The position numbers were made by a program, and so were the translations under genes. This document shows, in pieces, positions 59,701-64,000 of a stretch of 64,000 nucleotides of DNA. The DNA comes from Macrostomum hystrix (taxonomy: Eukaryota; Platyhelminthes; Macrostomidae): positions 18,148,501 to 18,212,500 of the forward strand of contig CATNEN010000039.1 in assembly GCA_950097015.1 (NCBI GenBank). The letters run 5' to 3'. Each line of letters begins with the position of its first letter. Position 1 is the first letter of the stretch. The notes under the pieces were generated by a model that was not told where the DNA came from, made no database searches, and was given only the letters and a program-made list of their open reading frames with translations.

Positions 59701-61701
59701 AGAGAATTAGTCTCTGCGAGGGCGTGCGGCTGCAACTAATTGCGTCCCGGAACAGCGAGAGATCCCATTTAACACCCTAGCTAATTATTCAACAGCTTTA
59801 GAAACAAAAACTCACAACAGGATGAGCCGCTAATCCTGTTCGGTTAATGAACTTTCTCCACCCTCTGCCAATCTCACACAGCTTTTAGCTTCCGTGTCTT
59901 CCAACACATCGCCAAACTCTTGTGTTCTCGGATGAAATAATACATCTGATCCACACACTCCGCCTCACCGGCTTGCACATCTCACATTGGTCTCACATTC
60001 TCTGGGGACTCTCTCACTGTCTCACTGTCTCACTCTCTCACTGTCTCACTCTCTCACTGTCTCACTGTCTCACTGTCTCACTCTCTCACTGTCTCACTCT
60101 CTCACTGTCTCACTCTCTCACTGTCTCACTCTCTCACTGTCTCACTCTCTCACTGTCTCACTCTCTCACTGTCTCACTCTCTCACTGTCTCACTGTCTCA
60201 CTGTCTCACTCTCTCACTGTCTCACTCTCTCACTGTCTCACTGTCTCACTGTCTCACTCTCTCACTGTCTCACTCTCTCACTCTCTCGCTGTCTCACTGT
60301 CTCACTGTCTCACTCTCTCGCTGTCTTGCTGTCTCAATCTTTCACTGTCTCACTGTCTCACTCTCTCACTGTCTCACTGTCTCACTCTCTCACTGTCTCA
60401 CTCTCTCACTCTCTCGCTGTCTCACTGTCTCACTGTCTCACTCTCTCGCTGTCTTGCTGTCTCAATCTTTCACTGTCTCACTGTCTCACTCTCTCACTGT
60501 CTCACTGTCTCACTCTCTCACTGTCTCACTGTCTCACTCTCTCACTGTCTCACTGTCTCACTGTCTCACTGTCTCACTGTCTCACTGTCTCACTGTCTCA
60601 CTGTCTCACTGTCTCACTGTCTCACTGTCTCACTGTCTCACTGTCTCACTCTCTCACTGTCTCACTGTCTCACTGTCTCACTGTCGCACTGTCTCACTCT
60701 CTCACTGTCTCACTCTCTCACTGTCTCACTGTCTCACTGTCTCACTCTCTCACTCTCTCACTGTCTCACTCTCTCACTGTCTCACTGTCTCACTGTCTCA
60801 CTGTCGCACTGTCTCACTCTCTCACTGTCTCACTCTCTCACTGTCTCACTGTCTCACTGTCTCACTCTCCCACTCTCTCACTGTCTCACTGTCTCACTGT
60901 CTCACTGTCTCACTCTCTCACTGTCTCACTGTCTCACTCTCTCACTGTCTCACTGTCTCACTGTTTCACTGTCTCACTCTCTCACTGTCTCACTGTCTCA
61001 CTGTCTCACTCTCTCACTGTCTCACTGTCTCACAGTCTCACTGTCTCACTGTCTCACTCTCTCACTCTCTCACTCTCTCACTGTCTCACTCTCTCACTGT
61101 CTCACTGTGTCACTGTCTCACTCTCTTACTGTCTCACTGTCTCACTGTCTCACTCTCTCACTGTCTCACTGTCTCACTGTCTCACTGTCTCACTGTCTCA
61201 CTGTCTCACTCTATCGCTCTATTTTACTCCTACTGTATAAGTCTCACACTCTCTTATACTGAAAATTCTGTCCAGTATTATTATTATTATTATTGTTATT
61301 ATTACTAGTATTTTCATTTCTGAAAGAGGAAGAATTGAGAATGTAATACACTAGAGGGTGTTTAGGGACATTATTGTAATATTTTTTACATTTTCGTAAC
61401 GCCAAATCAAGTATCCCATATTATTCAATTAATATTTGTGTTACATAGATGCTAATTGATTCAATAATCAATTCAAACACTTAAACGTACCCAACTTAAC
61501 TACATAAATATGAGTAGTTATGAGTTAGACTAAAAATAGATTACATTGACAGTTAAACTCACCCAGGACATAATTGACCTCAAGCTCAATAGCGTAACGA
61601 CTCACAGACAGTGAGGAGTCTTCACCAGTCGAAAAACTGGCCGCCGCCTCACATCGTTCAACTAGCCTAGTTAGTGAGGCCGCTAATAGTATAGCCAACA
61701 T
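32796..61701 (-). CDS. NRG: Neuregulin-like growth factor precursor (10 coding exons, about 29 kb)
   Basis: Exons in transcript order: 61701-61563, 53860-53691, 49973-49826, 39630-39562, 39475-39397, 36274-36183, 35579-35492, 35136-35076, 34122-33814, 33314-32796; about 557 residues. Signal peptide MLAILLAASLTRLV; Ig domain C72, W84, C136 (DSGNYTCRAEN); Pro-rich linker; EGF C179-x4-C-x5-C-x10-C-x-C-x8-C212; transmembrane helix 240-262 (RILTVTGIGLVL, very like vertebrate neuregulin RVLTITGI); basic QRRRDFDFWRRSRR; tail with polyQ, ending ENESAALF. An intron splits the EGF just after Cys4, as in vertebrate NRG genes. Neuregulins are shed or membrane-bound ErbB/EGFR ligands. All phases agree except Ig exon 1 to 2: I used GAG|GTTACT with ATAG|ACAGTC, but the stronger donor at 53668/53667 would need an unseen small exon. 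The tail exons rest on splice phase only. Confidence 0.82.
33385..33692 (-). mobile_element. SINE family 2, copy B
   Basis: The most complete copy. On the minus strand it has the A-box-like TGGCAGAGCGGTTAACGTG, a body CCAAGGCACAGTG and CAGATGTACACACCTGTG, and a tail GCAGCCCTTCTGCAATGATG. It lies in the last neuregulin intron in the sense orientation. The B-box part is degraded, and no clear target-site duplication is seen. Confidence 0.8.
34365..34985. repeat. 19-bp minisatellite (GGGATTTCTAATCCTACAT)
   Basis: About 32 units of GGGATTTCTAATCCTACAT (variants TTATTATCC, CTAGAT) in neuregulin intron 8. Variant order repeats in blocks (34440-34640 and 34780-34960). Confidence 0.95.
35422..35579 (-). 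CDS. Alternative terminal exon of the neuregulin gene (short tail)
   Basis: If the internal donor CATG|GTACTT at 35492/35491 is not used, the transmembrane exon reads on as YLSRQENRQEIVVKTVNKA and stops at 35422. AATAAA-type signals (AATAAAGCGG within the exon, ATAAATAAAT just after it) lie close. This would give a 20-25 residue cytoplasmic tail in place of the 295-residue tail. The exon begins after ACCAAAGCAG and completes Asp from the previous exon's G. Confidence 0.5.
35741..36060. repeat. 21-bp minisatellite, sequence-perfect (CATTCCTCTCCCTTCATCCA)
   Basis: About 15 copies of CATTCCTCTCCCTTCATCCA plus A with no substitution that I can see, in neuregulin intron 6. Open in every frame on both strands because the unit has no stop; not coding. 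Confidence 0.97.
36275..37449. other. Neuregulin intron 5, unique part
   Basis: No array, SINE or exon is recognised between the second EGF exon and the repeats at 37450. Confidence 0.45.
37450..37695. repeat. 14-bp minisatellite (TGTCTCCCCTCTTC)
   Basis: About 17 units of TGTCTCCCCTCTTC in neuregulin intron 5, C/T-rich on the + strand. Confidence 0.95.
37960..38250. repeat. 24-bp minisatellite (AGTTCTGTCTTCCACTCTAC core)
   Basis: About 11 units of AGTTCTGTCTTCCACTCTAC plus CCCC, neuregulin intron 5. The multiple-of-three period gives open frames (HSTPSSVF) that are spurious. Confidence 0.95.
38985..39135. repeat. 18-bp minisatellite (TACTGTCTGTCACTCCTC)
   Basis: Eight or so units of TACTGTCTGTCACTCCTC and a variant CTACTATCTGTCACTC, neuregulin intron 5. 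Confidence 0.9.
39640..47955. repeat. Giant 23-bp minisatellite (GAAGTAGGTTGATAGACAGG core), 8.3 kb
   Basis: About 360 units of GAAGTAGGTTGATAGACAGG plus GGA fill most of neuregulin intron 3. Variants (GTAGCTTG, GATAAACAGG, GATGTAGG, GATAGATAGG, GTTGGTTG) recur in fixed order. A one-base-longer unit GGTTGATAAGACAGG marks five copies of a multi-unit block (near 40282, 42373, 44010, 45665, 46768). Shortened units (GACAGTTGATAGACAG) occur near 45233, 45331, 47763 and 47843. The minus strand has almost no stops, so frames of up to 2762 codons appear; they are artefacts of the repeat. Confidence 0.98.
47956..48579. other. Neuregulin intron 3, unique AT-rich part
   Basis: Separates the 23-bp and 19-bp arrays. 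No coding signal seen. Confidence 0.45.
48580..49800. repeat. 19/20-bp minisatellite (TCTGATCCCATTTCTCATC)
   Basis: About 62 units of TCTGATCCCATTTCTCATC, with an extra C in many copies, in neuregulin intron 3, starting about 25 nt after the second Ig exon's donor (transcript sense). Confidence 0.97.
50055..50640. repeat. 16-bp minisatellite (AAAAGCACTCCGGAAC)
   Basis: About 36 units of AAAAGCACTCCGGAAC / AAAAGCACTCAGAAAG in neuregulin intron 2. Sixteen bases times three gives a 16-residue Lys-rich peptide on the + strand; spurious. Confidence 0.96.
50641..51169. other. Neuregulin intron 2, unique part
   Basis: No exon, SINE or array recognised. If a small extra Ig exon exists it could lie here or at 52341-53039. 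Confidence 0.4.
51170..52340. repeat. 16-bp pyrimidine-rich minisatellite (TCTCATCTCTCCCCTG)
   Basis: About 70 units of TCTCATCTCTCCCCTG with CGTG, ATGTCTCG and TTCTCTC variants. A block of about 540 bp (from about 51530) is repeated from about 52070 with the same rare variants (GTGAATCATCTCTCCCCAGT). Confidence 0.96.
52341..53039. other. Neuregulin intron 2, unique part
   Basis: Mixed composition, no coding or array signal that I can support. Confidence 0.4.
53040..53465. repeat. (GAGAT)n pentanucleotide repeat
   Basis: ATGAGATGAG repeats, purest at 53160-53340 and degenerate at the edges, in neuregulin intron 2. Confidence 0.96.
53920..54126 (-). mobile_element. SINE family 2, copy C, 5'-truncated
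   Basis: Only the 3' body and tail remain (tail GCAGCCCTCCTGAAATTACG on the minus strand). Over the first 120 bp it matches copy B closely (CGCAGCCAGCGAGGAGGC on the + strand). The tRNA-like head is missing; a short A/C-rich joint and then the 54125 minisatellite take its place. It lies in neuregulin intron 1, 60 bp upstream of the first Ig exon's acceptor. Confidence 0.8.
54125..54785. repeat. 21-bp minisatellite (TCTATGACCAGTTCAAATTAG core)
   Basis: About 30 units around AGTCTATGACCAGTTCAA with 17-23 bp length variants (CTATGACCACTTCAATC; AGTTTCCCAAGAG), in neuregulin intron 1. Confidence 0.93.
54786..55944. other. Neuregulin intron 1, unique GC-richer part
   Basis: Holds a 103-codon minus-strand frame (54713-55024) with a Gly/Val-rich stretch. 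Its splice phases do not fit between the flanking neuregulin exons (phase 1 is needed on both sides). It may be an unrelated short exon or nothing. Confidence 0.35.
55945..56720. repeat. 16-bp purine-rich minisatellite (AGAAAGACAAAGGGGG)
   Basis: About 48 units of AGAAAGACAAAGGGGG with AATGGGTA and GGAAGAAAG variants. The + strand is nearly pure A/G with runs of four or five G, so triplex or G-quadruplex formation is possible. Neuregulin intron 1. Confidence 0.96.
56721..57254. other. Neuregulin intron 1, unique part
   Basis: No coding or RNA signal. It ends with a few decayed copies of the following repeat. Confidence 0.45.
57170..57935. repeat. 21-bp minisatellite (GAAAGACAAGATAAACTCAC)
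   Basis: About 33 units of GAAAGACAAGATAAACTCAC plus T, with CATTGATGGA and GAATGACAAG variants. The period is a multiple of three, so both strands are open; non-coding. Confidence 0.96.
57936..58439. other. Neuregulin intron 1, unique part
   Basis: AT-rich DNA, no feature recognised. Confidence 0.45.
58440..59440. repeat. 16-bp minisatellite (AGGATCCGTATCTAAC)
   Basis: About 62 units of AGGATCCGTATCTAAC, variants ATGATC, AAGATCGG and AGGATCTG. A block of about 180 bp around CAAGATCGGTATC is duplicated (59060 and 59240). Confidence 0.97.
59441..60004. other. Neuregulin intron 1, unique part
   Basis: No coding or repeat signal recognised. Confidence 0.45.
60005..61220. repeat. 8-bp repeat (TCTCACTG/TCTCACTC)n, 1.2 kb
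   Basis: About 150 units of TCTCACTG or TCTCACTC. A block with TCTCGCTGTCTTGCTGTC and CAATCTTTCACTG occurs twice (60290 and 60410). It is G/A-rich in the neuregulin transcript sense. Confidence 0.98.
61274..61305. repeat. (TTA)n microsatellite
   Basis: About ten TTA triplets with one interruption, as in SINE family 1 tails. No SINE body is recognisable next to it. Confidence 0.85.
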
Positions 61702-61866
61702 TGTGTTTCCGTTTTATATATTTCAAATTGTTTGTCTAACGCGGAGAAACATGCTAATATACGAAATGTCTTGATTTCTGTCTATAAAAACTTGGACACT
61801 AGTTTTTTTGCAAACTATTGGATAGGGTTGGTTGATGGCAATGTCGCTTGTGATTGGCTAGGAGAA

Positions 61867-61874
61867 TATTTATA
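61867..61874 (-). promoter_or_regulatory. Candidate TATA box of the neuregulin gene
   Basis: TATTTATA on the + strand is TATAAATA in the transcript sense, about 165 bp upstream of the start codon, giving a predicted 5' UTR of about 135 nt. The ATG context (ACACAATG) is acceptable. Confidence 0.4.
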
Positions 61875-61979
61875 CTAACGTTGATCTGACATCTGACAAT
61901 CTATAATCTATATTATATTTTATCTCTTGCGTTAGGGCACGCTAGGGTCTTTTTCCTCTATTATATCAGTCACTTTTAA

Positions 61980-62625
61980 ACTCATTCACTCTTAAACTCA
62001 GTCACTCTCAAATCTCAGTCACTCTCAGATCTCAGTCACTCTCAGATCTCAGTCACTCTCAGATCTCAGCCACTGTCAGATCTCAATCACTCTCAGATCT
62101 CAGTCACTCTCAGATCTCAGTCACTCTCAAATCTCAGTCACTCTCAGATCTCAGTCACTCTCAAATCTCAGTCACTCTCAGATCTCAGTCACTCTCAGAT
62201 CTCAGTCACTCTCAAATCTCAGTCACTCTCAGATCTCAGTCACTCTCAGATCTCAGTCACTCTCAGATCTCAGTCACTCTCAGATCTCAGTCACTCTCAG
62301 ATCTCAGTCACTCTCAGATCTCAGTCACTCTCAGATCTCAGTCACTCTCAGATCTCAGTCACTCTCAGATCTCAGTCACTCTCAGATCTCAGTCACTCTC
62401 AGATCTCAGTCACTCTCAGATCTCAGTCACTCTCAGATCTCAGTCACTCTCAGATCTCAGTCCCTCTCAGATCTCAGTCACTCTCAGATCTCAGTCACTC
62501 TCAGATCTCAGTCACTCTCAGATCTCAGTCCCTCTCAGATCTCAGTCACTCCTAGATCTCAGTCGCTCTCAGATCTCAGGCACTCTCAGATCTCAGTCAC
62601 TCTCAGATCTCAGTCGCTCTCATTT
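61980..62625. repeat. 17-bp minisatellite (ACTCTCAGATCTCAGTC)
   Basis: About 38 units of ACTCTCAGATCTCAGTC, very uniform in the centre, about 110 bp upstream of the candidate TATA box. Confidence 0.97.
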
Positions 62626-63102
62626 CATTTTTTGCTGATTTTGTCTTCTTCTGTGCTATCTAGGAAATTCTTTGGCTTCGATCACAGAATGCGAAGCGAG
62701 ACAACCGGCCCTTCACCCGTCATCATGTTTACACTGCTTGAGATTTTCCGCCGCATTCATTCTTCATTATCAGCCCGACTGTGTAATGTTGCTTTTTTAC
62801 TTATCGCGTATAAATTTGCCATTCTCTCGGAGGCTGACAAAGGGTGCGAGAGAAGTGCTCCATCATCTCGCTTCGTTCGCTTGGACCAAGTTGGGAGAGG
62901 CTAACGGGAGAGATAAGGGGGAAATATGGGAGGAGAGTCTGATGGGGATCGAGTGATTGGAGAAATTTCCCGAGCATGATGCTGGGAAGTGAGAGAGTCA
63001 GCTTTGCCCGGCAGTTGTGATTTAGGCCTGGTCACAATATCTCTTCTAGGAGGCGATAACTTTCTGCTTCTGGATGATCGGTTGCTAACTAAGCTTCTAA
63101 GG
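62626..63102. other. Unassigned sequence
   Basis: GC-moderate, with overlapping frames of 90-98 codons and no recognisable motif; no gene is supported. Confidence 0.4.
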
Positions 63103-63244
63103 AGTTGCAGCCTGGTGGCTAGAGCGTCAAACTTGCGACTTGAAGGTCGGGGGTTCGATTCCAGACTCCACAGGAAAATCCTTGTGTTCTTTAGCAAGAC
63201 GCTTAACTCTGCATTGCTTCATTTCACCCAGCTGTTAAATGGGT
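63103..63244 (+). mobile_element. SINE family 1, 3'-truncated copy
   Basis: Matches the 9263 copy from GTTGCAGCCTGGTGGCTAG through the B box GGGTTCGATTCCAGACTCC to TTTAGCAAGACGCTTAACTC and GCTGTTAAATGGGT. It stops there, where the 20-bp minisatellite begins. Confidence 0.85.
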
Positions 63245-64000
63245 CTAACAGGTTGCCATCGTGTCTAACAGGTTTGCATCGTGTCTAACAGGTTTCCAAT
63301 CGTGTCTAACAGGTTGCCAATCGTGTCTAGCAGGTTGGCATCATTTCTAACAGGTTGCCATCGTGTCTAACAGGTTTGCATCGTGTCTAACAGGTTGCCA
63401 TTTGTGTCTAACAGGTATTCATCGTGTCTAACAGGTTACTATTCGTGTCTAACAGGTTAGCGTCATGTCTAACAGCTTGCTAATATGTCTAGCAGGTTGG
63501 CATCGTGTCTAACAGGTTGGCATCGTGTCTAACAGGTATTCATCGTGTCTAACAGGTTACTATTCGTGTCTAACAGGTTAGCGTCATGTCTAACAGCTTG
63601 CTAATATGTCTAGCAGGTTGGCATCGTGTCTAACAGGTTGGTATTGTGTCTTACAGGTTGATATCGTTTCTAACAGGTTGGTATCGTGTCTAACAGGTTT
63701 TCATCGTGTCTAACATTTTACTATTTATGTCTAAAGGCTGGCATATTGTCTAACAGGTTCTAACAGGTTTGCGTCGTGTCTAACAGGGGACCATCATGTC
63801 TAACAGGTTGGCATCATGTCTAACAGGTTTTCATCGTGTCTAACAGGTTACTATTCATGTCTAACAGGTTGGCATGAATTCTAACAGGTCGCCATTTGTG
63901 TCTAACAGGTTTTCATCGTGTCTAACAGGTTGGCATTATGTCTAACAGGTTGGCATCGTCTCTTACAGGTTGCCAATCGTGTCTAACAGGTTGGCATCGT
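63244..64000. repeat. 20/21-bp minisatellite (TGTCTAACAGGTTGGCATCG)
   Basis: About 37 units of TGTCTAACAGGTTGGCATCG with many variants; runs off the window edge. A block including AGCGTCATGTCTAACAGC is duplicated (63460 and 63580). Confidence 0.96.

Noticed and set aside
59922..61308. ORFs of 284-446 codons (SLSHCLTV repeats)
   Set aside because: Translation of the 8-bp TCTCACTG repeat.

Overview
The window is animal nuclear DNA. Genes are split by GT-AG introns. Exons are GC-rich with CAG-coded polyglutamine runs, and the non-coding DNA is AT-rich. There are two tRNA-derived SINE families, and about half of the 64 kb is simple tandem repeat (roughly 38 unrelated arrays, unit 4-92 bp, mostly 14-37 bp). 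An invertebrate, perhaps a spiralian such as a flatworm or mollusc, is the best guess; nothing in the sequence fixes the phylum.

Six gene models can be supported. From left to right they are: a two-exon, two-zinc-finger protein (+, 817-1951); a seven-exon Rab11-FIP-like protein with a C2 domain, an unexpected IPT/TIG domain and a C-terminal coiled coil/Rab-binding motif (+, 4171-10085); a heterotrimeric G-protein gamma subunit (-, 18964-19164); an unrecognised Arg-rich protein (+, 21800-23533); an unrecognised four-pass membrane protein (+, 27081-28268); and a neuregulin-like growth factor gene covering almost half the window (-, 61701 to 32796). I assembled the neuregulin gene exon by exon: signal peptide, one Ig domain, proline linker, EGF domain split after its fourth cysteine, transmembrane helix, basic juxtamembrane exon and a long polyQ cytoplasmic tail. 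Splice phases agree at every junction except one inside the Ig domain, which has two possible solutions.

Every long intron carries at least one minisatellite. The largest is an 8.3 kb array of a 23-bp unit in neuregulin intron 3. It runs to within about 10 nt of the splice acceptor and is pyrimidine-rich in the RNA sense. Most long ORFs in the window are only the translations of such arrays and are not genes.

The genes do not form an operon. Three of them (neuregulin ligand, G gamma, Rab11 effector) belong to signalling and membrane-traffic pathways, but their closeness is not evidence of joint function. The most interesting items are the C2-IPT-FIP_RBD domain order, the two alternative cytoplasmic ends of the neuregulin gene, the giant array abutting a splice acceptor, and SINE copies broken exactly where minisatellites begin.
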